64,000 nucleotides of DNA, from positions 1 to 64,000 of the forward strand of contig CAJONC010000004.1 of the NCBI GenBank assembly GCA_905235675.1. The letters run 5' to 3'. Positions 17,861 to 27,058 of this stretch are shown piece by piece. Numbering within the stretch: the first letter of the stretch is position 1; the number at the start of each line of letters is the position of its first letter. The DNA is from an uncultured Bacteroidales bacterium (GTDB taxonomy: Bacteria > Bacteroidota > Bacteroidia > Bacteroidales > UBA932). Both the position numbers and the translations under genes were made by a program. The notes beneath the pieces are model-generated. The model worked only from the letters and a program-made list of their open reading frames with translations. It had not been told where the DNA came from and did no database searches.

Positions 17861-19167
17861 GAATTGAGCGCTATCCGCGCCTGGAGTTCCCAGGTGCGGA
17901 TGCGGTCTTTGTAAAAATTGTTGGCATTCACCTTTTCCACCGACAGTCCGTGGTCGGAATTGTCGTCCCAGCGGCGGCAGCAATACAGCACGTCGTAAAT
18001 GCGGCCGATACGGTATTCGCGGCTCACGCGAAGCGCCACGGCATAGTCCTCCCCATATTTGGTGGTGGGGAAATTCAGTTTGCGGAGCAGAGGCGTGAAG
18101 AAAGCCCTCGGCGCCCCGAAGCCATTGACTCTCAGCGCATTGTTGCGGCCATTATCGGGAGTCCATTCCCTGTGGTCAATCACTCCCGGAGGGATGGTGT
18201 TCAGTTCGAAATCCGTAATCTTATAGGTGCCCACCACCATGGCGCACTTTTGTTCGCGGAAGGCATCGACGAACTTCTGCACCGTGTCCGGTCCGCTGTA
18301 CATATCGTCGGAATCGAGCTGTATGGCATAGCGTCCGCAGGCGGGGTGATGCAGGGCTGCGTTCCAGTTTCCGCCTATTGCGTGATAGGTCTTGTCCTGG
18401 GCAATGTAAACAAGCCTGGGATCGTCCGCGAAACTCTTTATAACCTCAACAGTGCCGTCATCTGAATTGTCGTCCACCACTATTACATTGAACGGAAAAT
18501 CCGTCTTCTGGCCCAGCGCGCTGCGAATTGCATCTCCTATGGTCCGCACCCTGTTCTTGCAGGGGATCACCACCGAAGCCTCATATTCAAACTCGCCCTC
18601 CCCCAAATCCGGTTCCTTGAAAACCGGCTTGAGATATGCGCCGACAGCCTTGAGGTGGGCCGTACAGGCTTTTTCCATCTCTATCTGCACCGCACGGTTC
18701 TTCGGGTCCACGTAATCGAACAACTTTACTCCGGAGTCCCTGTCGTCGGTGTCAATCTCGTAATACAGAAGTTCGTTCACATGCACCAGGCTCCCCATCC
18801 TCGACACCTTGAGCCGCAGGTCGTAAAGCCCTGCATACGTGTATGATACATCCATCTGCGCCACTGCCGCCCGAAGTACGGAAGTGCGGTACATCTGCAG
18901 GCCTCCGAAGTCGAAATCGTCGCGAAGCGAACCGGCCTGGTAATCAATTACCGGCGCAGGCTCCCCGCCGTTGAAATGGTCGGCATAGACCATTGCAGCG
19001 AGCGTGTCGTCGGCAATCTGGACCAGACGTTCAGCGCCGAAATCCACAAAGCGCAGCTCCGTGGGGCGGGTGTAAATTACAGTGTAGTCTGTATCTGCTT
19101 CTGAAGCAATGCGTTGAATTTGAGCGGTGCTGAAATCGGAAATCCGGAAAATTTTAAACCTGTCCAT
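17842..19167 (-). CDS. Two-domain family 2 glycosyltransferase
   Basis: The protein has 441 residues. Residues 200-400 are a clear GT-A domain: ASVVIPCKNR, then VVDDNSDDGTVEV, and LDSDD as the DxD metal/nucleotide site. The first 190 residues look like a degenerate second GT-A fold (GGLQMYRTSVLR and a QIEMEKAC segment) without a clear DxD. The protein probably transfers sugars onto a surface glycan or lipid carrier in the cytoplasm; donor and acceptor cannot be read. It converges on glpF with a 19-bp overlap. Confidence 0.85.
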   Translation of the reverse strand: MDRFKIFRISDFSTAQIQRIASEADTDYTVIYTRPTELRFVDFGAERLVQIADDTLAAMVYADHFNGGEPAPVIDYQAGSLRDDFDFGGLQMYRTSVLRAAVAQMDVSYTYAGLYDLRLKVSRMGSLVHVNELLYYEIDTDDRDSGVKLFDYVDPKNRAVQIEMEKACTAHLKAVGAYLKPVFKEPDLGEGEFEYEASVVIPCKNRVRTIGDAIRSALGQKTDFPFNVIVVDDNSDDGTVEVIKSFADDPRLVYIAQDKTYHAIGGNWNAALHHPACGRYAIQLDSDDMYSGPDTVQKFVDAFREQKCAMVVGTYKITDFELNTIPPGVIDHREWTPDNGRNNALRVNGFGAPRAFFTPLLRKLNFPTTKYGEDYAVALRVSREYRIGRIYDVLYCCRRWDDNSDHGLSVEKVNANNFYKDRIRTWELQARIALNSQNTSR

Positions 19168-19210
19168 ATAAGATACATCTAATTGTGGATAAATATAATG
19201 AATATTTGCT

Positions 19211-19218
19211 TAACTTTG
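19211..19218 (+). promoter_or_regulatory. -7 box for the DPM1-like glycosyltransferase gene
   Basis: TAACTTTG ends 6 nt before the ATG at 19225, so the transcript should be leaderless or nearly so. No well-spaced -33 TTTG is seen. Confidence 0.6.
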
Positions 19219-19224
19219 CAAGCT

Positions 19225-19953
19225 ATGAGTACGAAACTGGTAATAATACCCACTTACAACGAGATAGAGAATGCCGAGAAGATTATCAGGGCCGTCCTCG
19301 CCCTTGAAGGAGAATACAATATCCTCATCATAGACGATGCTTCGCCCGACGGCACCGCTGCCGCTGTAAAAGAACTCATGAAAGAGTTCGAAGGCAGGCT
19401 GTTCATTATCGAGCGCAGCGGCAAGCTTGGTCTCGGCACGGCTTATATCACCGGTTTTCAGTGGGCTCTTGAAAAGGGCTACGACTACATCTTCGAGATG
19501 GACGCCGACTTTTCGCACAATCCCGACGATCTCCCACGCCTTCTCGCTGCATGCGAAGCGGGTGCCGATTATTCCGTGGGTTCCCGCTACTGCGACGGAG
19601 TAAGCGTAGTCAACTGGCCGATGAAGCGTATCCTTATCTCGTACTTCGCATCGGTATACGTGCGCAAGACCTTGCGCGTACGCATATTCGACAGCACGGC
19701 AGGTTTTGTTTGCTACAGCCGCAAAGTATTGGAAACCATAGATTTCGACAAGATAGAAATGCACGGATACGGCTTCCAGATAGAAATGAAATACACAGCC
19801 CTCAAGCTGGGTTTCATACTTTCGGAAGTGCCTGTAATCTTCATCAACCGCAAGGAAGGCACGTCAAAAATGTCCGGCAGCATCTTCGGCGAAGCGTTCT
19901 GGGGCGTAATACGACTGCGCCACCGGCAAATCACTCCCAAAAAACAGAATTAA
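19225..19953 (+). CDS. Polyprenol monophosphomannose synthase-like glycosyltransferase (DPM1 family)
   Basis: The protein has 242 residues, the size of soluble DPM1-type enzymes without membrane anchors. Motifs are IPTYNEIENAEKI (residues 7-19), IIDDASPDGT and the metal-binding EMDADFSHNPDDL (near 92). The basic C-terminal part (GSIFGEAFWGVIRLRHRQ) fits the acceptor-binding region. The family moves mannose or a similar sugar from a nucleotide donor to a polyprenyl phosphate. ATG 19225 was chosen because a -7 box ends 6 nt upstream; the longer frame from 19183 would cross it. Confidence 0.9.
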   Translation: MSTKLVIIPTYNEIENAEKIIRAVLALEGEYNILIIDDASPDGTAAAVKELMKEFEGRLFIIERSGKLGLGTAYITGFQWALEKGYDYIFEMDADFSHNPDDLPRLLAACEAGADYSVGSRYCDGVSVVNWPMKRILISYFASVYVRKTLRVRIFDSTAGFVCYSRKVLETIDFDKIEMHGYGFQIEMKYTALKLGFILSEVPVIFINRKEGTSKMSGSIFGEAFWGVIRLRHRQITPKKQN

Positions 19954-19955
19954 TT

Positions 19956-19986
19956 TTTGGGAGTTCGATTTTTTACACTATCTTTG
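19956..19986 (+). promoter_or_regulatory. Promoter of tRNA-Val
   Basis: TTTG (19956-19959) and TATCTTTG (19979-19986) are 19 nt apart and stand 10 nt before the tRNA 5' end. Confidence 0.8.
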
Positions 19987-19996
19987 CAGCCGCTTC

Positions 19997-20071
19997 GGGA
20001 GTTTAGCTCAGTTGGTTCAGAGCATCTGCCTTACAAGCAGAGGGTCGGCGGTTCGACTCCGTCAACTCCCA
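19997..20071 (+). tRNA. tRNA-Val (anticodon TAC)
   Basis: The acceptor arms GGGAGTT (19997-20003) and AACTCCC (20064-20070) pair fully, with discriminator A at 20071. The anticodon stem TCTGC/GCAGA encloses loop CTTACAA, giving anticodon TAC. The T-arm contains GTTCGACTCC. CCA is not encoded. Confidence 0.96.
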
Positions 20072-20080
20072 CACAGCAAT

Positions 20081-20106
20081 AAAGCACCCGAGCGAGGGTG
20101 CTTTTC
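20081..20106. terminator. Bidirectional terminator between tRNA-Val and tex
   Basis: AAAGCACCC (20081-20089) and GGGTGCTTT (20096-20104) form a nine-pair stem with T-runs on both strands. It ends the tRNA transcript on the plus strand and the tex operon on the minus strand, whose stop is at 20107. Confidence 0.88.
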
Positions 20107-22245
20107 TTATTTTACGAGACCGAGGGAGATTCTGCCGCGGTCGAGGTCCACGCCGAGGACACGGACAGTGATATGCTGGTGAAGTTTCAGGACCTTGGAA
20201 GGGTCGGTGCCGCGCGGGCCGAGCTGCGACACGTGCAGCAGGCCGTTGTCGTGCAGGCCAATATCCACGAAGGCCCCGAAGTTGGTGATATTGGTGACTA
20301 TTCCGGGGAGTTCCATCCCGGATTTCAGGTCTTCCATGCTGCGTATATCCTCGGCAAATGAGAAATCGGAAGCCGCTTCGCGGGGATCAAGCCCCGGTTT
20401 GGCAAGTTCCTTCAGTATGTCATTCACTGTGGGAAGCCCTATCTCTCCCCCGACATAGCGCTCAGCCTGAATCTTCGAGCAAAGCTCCGCATTCCCTACC
20501 AGTTCCCTGACGCTCACCCCGAGGTCGCGGGCCATACTGTCCACCACAAAGTAGGATTCAGGATGCACCGCACTGTCGTCCAGAGGATTGGCAGCGCCCT
20601 TCACCCTAAGGAATCCGGCGCACTGCTCGAAAGCCTTGGCCCCGAGACGGGGAACCTTTTTCAATTCGGCGCGCGACGAGAACCCTCCGTTCTCCCTGCG
20701 GTAAGCAACGATATTCGATGCAAGCTGGGGTCCGATACCGGCGACGTAACGCAGCAGGTAAGGGCTTGCGGTATTGAGGTTCACTCCAACGGAATTCACG
20801 CAGGCCTCGACCGTATTGTCCAGCTTTTCCTTCAGCAGACCCTGGTCGACATCGTGCTGGTACTGCCCCACGCCGAGGTTCTTGGGATCTATCTTCACAA
20901 GCTCCGCGAGGGGGTCCATCAGCCGCCTGCCAATCGACACCGCCCCGCGCACGGTCACATCTTCGTCGGGAAATTCTTCCCTGCCCACTTCGGAAGCGGA
21001 GTATATCGAAGCCCCGTCCTCGCTCACCGTCCACAACTTGCAGCCATCGGGCAGGGTCACCTTGCGGAAAAAATCCGAAGTTTCCCTGCTTGCGGTGCCG
21101 TTTCCTATCGCGACCGCTTCTATCCTGTATTTTTCGAGCATGTCCTGCACCGCGACAAGGGCCTTTACTTTCTCGTTCTGCGGCGGGTGGGGATAGATTA
21201 TAGTATGATGGACCAGATTTCCTTCGGAATCAAGTATGGCGATTTTGCAGCCGTTGCGGAATCCGGGGTCCACCGCCATTGTGCGTTTCTGCCCAACGGG
21301 GGCGCCCAGCAGCAGCTGGCGCAGATTTTCGCCGAAAACGTTTATGCTCTCGATATCCGCCTTCTGCTTGGCTTCGCGCAGCACCTCGCTGCTGATGGAA
21401 GGTTCCAGAAGGCGCTTGAAGCTGTCGTCCACGGCTTCCCTTATCTGCTCTCCGAGCTCTCCGGAAGGATAGCCCTGCGACTGGCAGAAATCATAATATA
21501 TCTTTTTTGAACATTTCTCCGGATCCGCATCTATGCCTATCGAAAGGACGCCTTCGGACTCGGCCCTGAGTATTGCGAGCAGATTGTGCGAGGGAATCTT
21601 GTCGAGAGGCATGGACCAGTCGAAATAACTGCGGTATTTAGCGGCGTCGGGATTGGTGCCGGCGTCCTTGGCAGCCTTTGTGCACACCCTCCTTCCACGG
21701 AATATGCCACGCAGGTTTTCCCTTATCACGGGAGTCTCGCTGAGCTTTTCGGCAATTATGTCACGTGCACCAGCGAGCGCGGCGTCTTCGTCCTCCACCT
21801 TCCCCGGTTTCACATATTTGCGGGCCTCGGCACGGGGAGAACGGGCCTTGAGCGACCACATATCCTCAGCCAGCGGGCCGAGCCCCAGCTCCCTCGCCGC
21901 CGTGGCACGGGTGCGGCGCTTGGGCCTGTATGGCAGATAAAGGTCTTCCAGTTCCGTCGCGGAAACGCAGTTCTCTATCCTTTCGCGAAGCTCATCGCCC
22001 AGCGCTCCGGCCTCGGAAATGGTCTTCAGTATCGTGGCCTTGCGCTTCTCCATTTCGTCGAAGACGTCCACCCAGTGCTTGAGTTCCGCCACTTCGGCAT
22101 CCGCCATTCCGCCGGTCTTCTCCTTGCGGTAACGGCTGATGAACGGTATGGTCCCGCCTTCCGCGAACAGTTCGACGCAGTTCTCCACCTGCCAGTTCCT
22201 GAGCGAGAGCAGGGAGGCTATGTGCTTGATATAGATATCTTTCAT
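20107..22245 (-). CDS. tex: Tex-family nucleic-acid-binding protein with S1 domain
   Basis: The protein has 712 residues, shorter than the 770 or so of proteobacterial Tex. An N-terminal helical part with YRKEKTGGMADAEV (near 35) is followed by the YqgF/RNase H-like domain (AVDPGFRNGCKIAILD, near 325). A helix-hairpin-helix part follows (VGVNLNTASPYLLRYVAGIGPQLA, near 485), and the C-terminal S1 domain starts near 640 (GMELPGIVTNITNFGAFVDIG). Tex is an RNA-binding factor linked to transcription and RNA turnover. It is last in a minus-strand series and overlaps the clcA start by one base. Confidence 0.95.
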   Translation of the reverse strand: MKDIYIKHIASLLSLRNWQVENCVELFAEGGTIPFISRYRKEKTGGMADAEVAELKHWVDVFDEMEKRKATILKTISEAGALGDELRERIENCVSATELEDLYLPYRPKRRTRATAARELGLGPLAEDMWSLKARSPRAEARKYVKPGKVEDEDAALAGARDIIAEKLSETPVIRENLRGIFRGRRVCTKAAKDAGTNPDAAKYRSYFDWSMPLDKIPSHNLLAILRAESEGVLSIGIDADPEKCSKKIYYDFCQSQGYPSGELGEQIREAVDDSFKRLLEPSISSEVLREAKQKADIESINVFGENLRQLLLGAPVGQKRTMAVDPGFRNGCKIAILDSEGNLVHHTIIYPHPPQNEKVKALVAVQDMLEKYRIEAVAIGNGTASRETSDFFRKVTLPDGCKLWTVSEDGASIYSASEVGREEFPDEDVTVRGAVSIGRRLMDPLAELVKIDPKNLGVGQYQHDVDQGLLKEKLDNTVEACVNSVGVNLNTASPYLLRYVAGIGPQLASNIVAYRRENGGFSSRAELKKVPRLGAKAFEQCAGFLRVKGAANPLDDSAVHPESYFVVDSMARDLGVSVRELVGNAELCSKIQAERYVGGEIGLPTVNDILKELAKPGLDPREAASDFSFAEDIRSMEDLKSGMELPGIVTNITNFGAFVDIGLHDNGLLHVSQLGPRGTDPSKVLKLHQHITVRVLGVDLDRGRISLGLVK

Positions 22246-23966
22246 CAGTCTTCACTTATCTGTTTGAGTTCCTGGCGGTATGCGGCAAGTATGCGCGAAC
22301 GCGACACAAAGCCCAGATACTGCCCGTCGCGGGTGAGGGCAGGCAGGCGCCAGATATCGGTGCGGTCGAACTTGCGCATCACGCTTTCCATCTTTTCATC
22401 CTCGTACACATACCCCGGCGGCGCATGCATCAGGTCGCGCACCTTCATGCTGCCCAGCCTGTCCGGCTCGAAAATATGCTTGCGTATCTCGTCCATCTCG
22501 AGCATTCCGCAGAACCTGCCGCCGTCGTCGAGCACGGGGAAAACCGCCACCGTACTCTCCGAAACCACCTTGGAGATATCCTGCAGGGTGTCTTCGACGT
22601 GCAGATGGGGATATTTGTCGCTGATCAGGTCCCTGGTCCTGAGCAGGGTTAGCACCGCCTGGTCGTTGTCGTGCGTGAGGAGATCGCCGCTCTGGGCTAT
22701 GCGTTTGGTATATATGGAGTATTTTTCCCTGATGCGCATGATTCCGTAGGAGGTAGTGGCGCAGAGTATGAGTGGCAGGAGGAGTTCATATCCTCCCGTA
22801 ATCTCGGCTATCAAGAAGATTGCAGTCATGGGAGCCTGCATGACTCCGGCCATCAGGCCTGCCATCCCCACAAGCACGAAGTTGCCTTCCGGCAGGGAAA
22901 GTCCTGCGAGGTTCAGGCATCTCGCCAGTATGAATCCGAGCAGCGCCCCTTCGACAAGGGTGGGTCCGAAGGTTCCGCCCACTCCGCCGCCGGCGTTGGT
23001 GAAAGTCATGCTCACCACCTTCATCAGCATCACCAGCAGGAAGAAAAGCGGCACTCCCCAGGATGTACGGAGCAGGGCGTGGAAGGGGGATATCCCCTCG
23101 GAAAGCACGTCTCCCCCGTTCAGGAGTATGCGCAGCGACGAGTATCCTTCCCCGAACAAGGGAGGGAAGAGGAACACCAGCAGGCTGAGTCCCAGTCCGC
23201 AGACCGCCCATTTTACCCAGGGGTTAGGGATGTCGCGCTGCAGCCTGTCTTCGAGCCAGAGGGTGAAGCGCGTGAAGTACAGGGAGAAAACGCCGCAGAG
23301 TATTCCGAGTATCAGGTAGAAGGGAAGATTCCCCATGTTGAAGGCCGCAGGGGTGCAGACGAAGGGGGATGCCGTGCCCATGAAGATATAGCTCACCACC
23401 GTTGCGGACAGGGTGGAGACGAGCAGGGGCATCATCGAGCTCATGGAGATGTTGAAGAGCAGGATTTCCAGGGTGAATAGCACTCCCGCGAGAGGCGCCT
23501 TGAAGATTCCCGCTATAGCCGCGGAAGCTCCGCATCCTACCAGAACCTTCACTCCCCTGTGCGAAAGCCTGGCTTTGCGTCCCAGATTGCTTCCGAACGC
23601 AGCCCCGGTGTATACTATCGGGGCCTCGGCCCCCACGGAACCGCCGAAGCCTATGGTTACCGCGCTTGTAAGCAGCGAAGACCACATATTGTGCCCCTTG
23701 ATCTGCGAATCATTGCGGGATACGGCAAGGAGAACCTTGGTGACGCCGTGGGAGATGTTGTCCTTCACCACATAGCGCAGCAGAATCAGCGAAATGAGCA
23801 TCCCTATCGCAGGGAAGATAAAATAAAAACGGCCTCCGGTAAAGCCCTGAAGCAGTTTTATGCTCTTTTCCAAAACGACCGCCGCCCCTCCTGCACAGAG
23901 CCCCACCACGAGGCTCAGCACCAGAAGGAGCGTCGATTCACTGAGTCTGACGCGGGCCTTGTCCAT
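22245..23966 (-). CDS. clcA: ClC-family chloride channel/antiporter with CBS domains
   Basis: The protein has 573 residues: a membrane domain of about 420 and two C-terminal CBS domains (about 440-565). Signature loops include GGSVGAEAPIV (near 110), whose Glu is the gating/proton glutamate, and GGVGGTFGPTLVEGA (near 325). The gating Glu suggests Cl-/H+ exchange rather than a pure channel. The CBS pair may sense adenine nucleotides. It lies in the tex-argS gene run, only 6 bp after the small acidic gene upstream. Confidence 0.93.
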   Translation of the reverse strand: MDKARVRLSESTLLLVLSLVVGLCAGGAAVVLEKSIKLLQGFTGGRFYFIFPAIGMLISLILLRYVVKDNISHGVTKVLLAVSRNDSQIKGHNMWSSLLTSAVTIGFGGSVGAEAPIVYTGAAFGSNLGRKARLSHRGVKVLVGCGASAAIAGIFKAPLAGVLFTLEILLFNISMSSMMPLLVSTLSATVVSYIFMGTASPFVCTPAAFNMGNLPFYLILGILCGVFSLYFTRFTLWLEDRLQRDIPNPWVKWAVCGLGLSLLVFLFPPLFGEGYSSLRILLNGGDVLSEGISPFHALLRTSWGVPLFFLLVMLMKVVSMTFTNAGGGVGGTFGPTLVEGALLGFILARCLNLAGLSLPEGNFVLVGMAGLMAGVMQAPMTAIFLIAEITGGYELLLPLILCATTSYGIMRIREKYSIYTKRIAQSGDLLTHDNDQAVLTLLRTRDLISDKYPHLHVEDTLQDISKVVSESTVAVFPVLDDGGRFCGMLEMDEIRKHIFEPDRLGSMKVRDLMHAPPGYVYEDEKMESVMRKFDRTDIWRLPALTRDGQYLGFVSRSRILAAYRQELKQISED

Positions 23967-23971
23967 CGCTG

Positions 23972-24343
23972 TCAGTCACCGTCGGCAGCGTCGTCGTCGC
24001 CGCCGTATTGCGAGATATTGTCGTCGGGAAGGGTGCCTCCCTCGGGCTCGGCATCTGCGGAAGTTCCGGCCACCTGTTCGTTCTCAGCATTCTCTTCGCC
24101 TTCGAGCCAGCGCTCCACATCTTCCAGGTCGTCGGTCTCTACCTTGATCTTTACAAGATATATTGCTTCGGGAATTTCAATGGTTACCGCATAGAAAGGA
24201 GTTCCGTCCGGCTTGGTATAACGGACAAGGTCCTGGAACCAGTCATTGAATCCCTTGGGATATTTTTCGTTGAAAGCTGCAGCTACCTCAGCCGACATGT
24301 TTTCATAGCTTACAACGTGTCTCTTTTTGATAACCTGTACCAT
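23972..24343 (-). CDS. Small acidic protein of unknown function
   Basis: The protein has 123 residues from MVQVIKKRHVVSYEN. Residues 1-80 look like a compact alpha/beta domain (FNDWFQDLVRYTKPDG, FYAVTIEIPEAIYLVKIKVE). The last 40 are a disordered tail rich in Glu and Asp. I do not recognise a named family. Its fixed place between argS and clcA in one transcription unit suggests a chromosomal gene rather than a mobile one. A longer frame from 24397 adds residues without support. Confidence 0.75.
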   Translation of the reverse strand: MVQVIKKRHVVSYENMSAEVAAAFNEKYPKGFNDWFQDLVRYTKPDGTPFYAVTIEIPEAIYLVKIKVETDDLEDVERWLEGEENAENEQVAGTSADAEPEGGTLPDDNISQYGGDDDAADGD

Positions 24344-24406
24344 AGTGTTGAAGAAATATGTTGCAATTATAGAGCAAACTTTTTGATTTTGCAACACAAA
24401 AAATCA

Positions 24407-26188
24407 CTACATACGTTCCGGAAGTTCAATTCCCAGCAGATTCATGCTTTCAGACAGCACGTCCGCGACGGCGGCTATCAGGGCGAGCCTGTTGCTGCGC
24501 AGCTCCGCATCGGCTTCACGAAGAATCTGAGTATCATGATAATACTGGTTGAACTCCTTTGCAAGGTCGTAAGCATAGTTGGCCATTACCGCAGGCGAGA
24601 AGTTCGCCGCGGCATCGGCGAGTTTCTGGGGATAAAGATTCAGCAGCTGCACCAGCCTGATTTCCTTGGGACTGAGTTCCACATCGCGCAGCCCCGCCTC
24701 TATCCCCGCCTCCTCCGCCTTGCGGAGTATGGAACGGATGCGGGCGTGGGTATACTGGATGAAAGGCCCTGTATTGCCGTTGAAGTCGATGGATTCCTTG
24801 GGGTTGAAAAGCATCTTCTTCTTCGGGTCCACCTTGAGTATGAAATACTTGAGGGCTCCGAGGCCTATCATCGAGTACAGCCTGTTGCGTTCCTCTTCGC
24901 TGACGTCTTCAAGCTTGCCGGATTCCTCCGAAGTGGCCTTAGCCTCGCAGTACATCTGCGCAATCAGGTCGTCGGCGTCCACCACCGTACCTTCGCGCGA
25001 CTTCATCTTCCCCTCGGGAAGCTCCACCATGCCGTAGGACAGGTGATAGATGCGGTCCGCCCAGTCGAATCCGAGCTTTGCAAGCACGAGCTTCAGGACC
25101 TGGAAATGATAGTTCTGCTCATCGCCTACCACGTACACGTGCGAATCCAGGCTGTATTCAGCGAAACGGCGCTCGGCGGTTCCGAGGTCCTGCGTCATAT
25201 AGACCGAAGTGCCGTCGGAACGCAGCAGCAGCTTGCGGTCGAGTCCGTCGGCGGTGAGATCGCACCACACGCTGCCGTCGGGATCCTGCACGAAAACTCC
25301 CATGTCGAGGCCCTTCTGCACGAGTTCCTTGCCGAGCAGGTAGGTGTCATGCTCGTAATAGACCTTGTCGAAACTGATTCCGAGGGCCCTGTAGGTTTCG
25401 TCGAAACCTGCGAATACCCAGCCGTTCATCATGGCCCAGAGCTCCCGCACTTCGGGATCGCCCTGTTCCCATTTCACCAGCATGTCGTGCACGGCCTTCA
25501 TGCAGGGAGCTTCCTTTTCGGCCTGTTCCCTGTCCATGCCCTGCCCCACGAGCCGGGCAACTTCTTCCTGAAGGATATTGTTGAACTCGACATAGCAGTC
25601 CCCCACCAGATGGTCGCCCTTTACTCCGAGGGACTCGGGAGTCGCCCCGTTGAAACGCTGCTGCCAGGCGTACATGCTCTTGCAGATGTGCACCCCGCGG
25701 TCGTTCACGAGGGTAACCTTGATAACGTCGTTGCCCGCGGCAGCAAGAATCCTGCTGACCGAATCGCCGAGCAGGTTGTTGCGTATATGCCCGAGATGGA
25801 GGGGCTTGTTGGTATTGGGGGATGAAAACTCCACCATTACCTTGCGCCCCGTTGCGGGAAGGCTGAAATATGCGTCTTCCGCCTGCGATATTGCTGCGAG
25901 TGTCTCCCTCCAGAAAAGATTGGAAAGGGAGAGGTTCAGGAAGCCCTTCACGCTGTTGTAGGAACTTATCTCGGGGCAGTCCGCCACGAGCCTGTCGCCT
26001 ATCGCGGCTGCGGTGGCGTCGGGAGAGGCGTGGGTTATGCGTAAAAGAGGAAAGACTACAAGCGTGTAGTCTCCCTCGAATTCCTTGCGTGTCACCTGCA
26101 CCTGGAGGGTGGCGGGGTCGACTTCGGCGTTGTATATCTGTTTTACGGCCTCCGCGGCCTTGATGGCGATGAATTGTTCAGGGCTCAT
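24407..26188 (-). CDS. argS: Arginyl-tRNA synthetase
   Basis: The 593-residue class I enzyme has an N-terminal additional domain (1-110), the HIGH-type motif LHLGHIRNN (near 130), the KMSKS-type motif KMKSREG (near 394) and the C-terminal DALR anticodon-binding domain (from about 470, TGPFIQYTHARIRSIL). It charges tRNA-Arg in the cytoplasm. Its start follows the rpoD stop with a single base between them, so the two are transcribed together. Confidence 0.98.
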   Translation of the reverse strand: MSPEQFIAIKAAEAVKQIYNAEVDPATLQVQVTRKEFEGDYTLVVFPLLRITHASPDATAAAIGDRLVADCPEISSYNSVKGFLNLSLSNLFWRETLAAISQAEDAYFSLPATGRKVMVEFSSPNTNKPLHLGHIRNNLLGDSVSRILAAAGNDVIKVTLVNDRGVHICKSMYAWQQRFNGATPESLGVKGDHLVGDCYVEFNNILQEEVARLVGQGMDREQAEKEAPCMKAVHDMLVKWEQGDPEVRELWAMMNGWVFAGFDETYRALGISFDKVYYEHDTYLLGKELVQKGLDMGVFVQDPDGSVWCDLTADGLDRKLLLRSDGTSVYMTQDLGTAERRFAEYSLDSHVYVVGDEQNYHFQVLKLVLAKLGFDWADRIYHLSYGMVELPEGKMKSREGTVVDADDLIAQMYCEAKATSEESGKLEDVSEEERNRLYSMIGLGALKYFILKVDPKKKMLFNPKESIDFNGNTGPFIQYTHARIRSILRKAEEAGIEAGLRDVELSPKEIRLVQLLNLYPQKLADAAANFSPAVMANYAYDLAKEFNQYYHDTQILREADAELRSNRLALIAAVADVLSESMNLLGIELPERM

Positions 26189-26189
26189 A

Positions 26190-27050
26190 TTATCCCAGAT
26201 AAGATTTCAGAAGTTTGGAAGCTGAAGGTTTCTTGAGTTTGCGTATTGCCTTTTCCTTGATCTGGCGCACACGCTCGCGGGTGAGGTCGAGCCTCTCTCC
26301 TATCTCTTCAAGAGTCATTTCCTGGCAGCCTATGCCGAAGAAACTCTTTACGATCTCACGCTCGCGGGGGGTGAGAATCTGCAGGGCGCGCTCGATTTCT
26401 ATGCTGAGGCTCTCGTTGGTGAGGCCCTTGTCCGCCATGGGGCTGTCGTCGTTGGGCAGCACGTCCAGCAGGCTGTTGTCCTCGCCTTCCACGAAGGGGG
26501 CGTCCACGCTGACGTGGCGGCCGCTGACGCGAAGGGTGTCGGCTATCTTGTCCTGGGGGATGTCTATCATCTCCGCAAGTTCCTCGGTGGAAGGCTGGCG
26601 CTCATGCTCCTGCTCGAACTTGCCGAGGGCCTTGTTTATCTTGTTCAGGGAACCCACCTGGTTGAGGGGCAGGCGCACTATCCTGGATTGCTCCGCAAGG
26701 GCCTGGAGTATGCTCTGGCGTATCCACCACACGGCATAGGAGATGAATTTGAAACCCTTGGTTTCGTCGAACTTCTCGGCAGCCTTGATAAGGCCGAGGT
26801 TGCCCTCGTTAATCAAATCAGGAAGGCTAAGCCCCTGGTTCTGGTACTGCTTTGCAACAGATACCACGAAACGGAGATTAGCCCTCGTGAGTTTTTCCAG
26901 CGCCGCCTGGTCGCCCTTGTGTATGCGCTGGGCAAGTTCAACTTCTTCTTCCGGTGACACCAACTCTTCGCGGCCTATCTCCTGGAGATATTTGTCCAGC
27001 GAGGCGCTCTCGCGGTTGGTGATTGATTTGGTAATCTTTAATTGTCTCAT
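26190..27050 (-). CDS. rpoD: Primary RNA polymerase sigma factor (short Bacteroidetes type)
   Basis: The protein has 286 residues. Region 1.2 ([20 protein letters not shown]) is followed by region 2 ([18 protein letters not shown] and [13 protein letters not shown]), region 3, and region 4 with the [25 protein letters not shown]. There is no region 1.1, as in the Bacteroidetes housekeeping sigma that reads TAnnTTTG promoters; many such boxes appear in this window. It lies between htrA (8 bp gap) and argS. Confidence 0.97.
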   Translation of the reverse strand: MRQLKITKSITNRESASLDKYLQEIGREELVSPEEEVELAQRIHKGDQAALEKLTRANLRFVVSVAKQYQNQGLSLPDLINEGNLGLIKAAEKFDETKGFKFISYAVWWIRQSILQALAEQSRIVRLPLNQVGSLNKINKALGKFEQEHERQPSTEELAEMIDIPQDKIADTLRVSGRHVSVDAPFVEGEDNSLLDVLPNDDSPMADKGLTNESLSIEIERALQILTPREREIVKSFFGIGCQEMTLEEIGERLDLTRERVRQIKEKAIRKLKKPSASKLLKSYLG

Positions 27051-27058
27051 TTATCGTT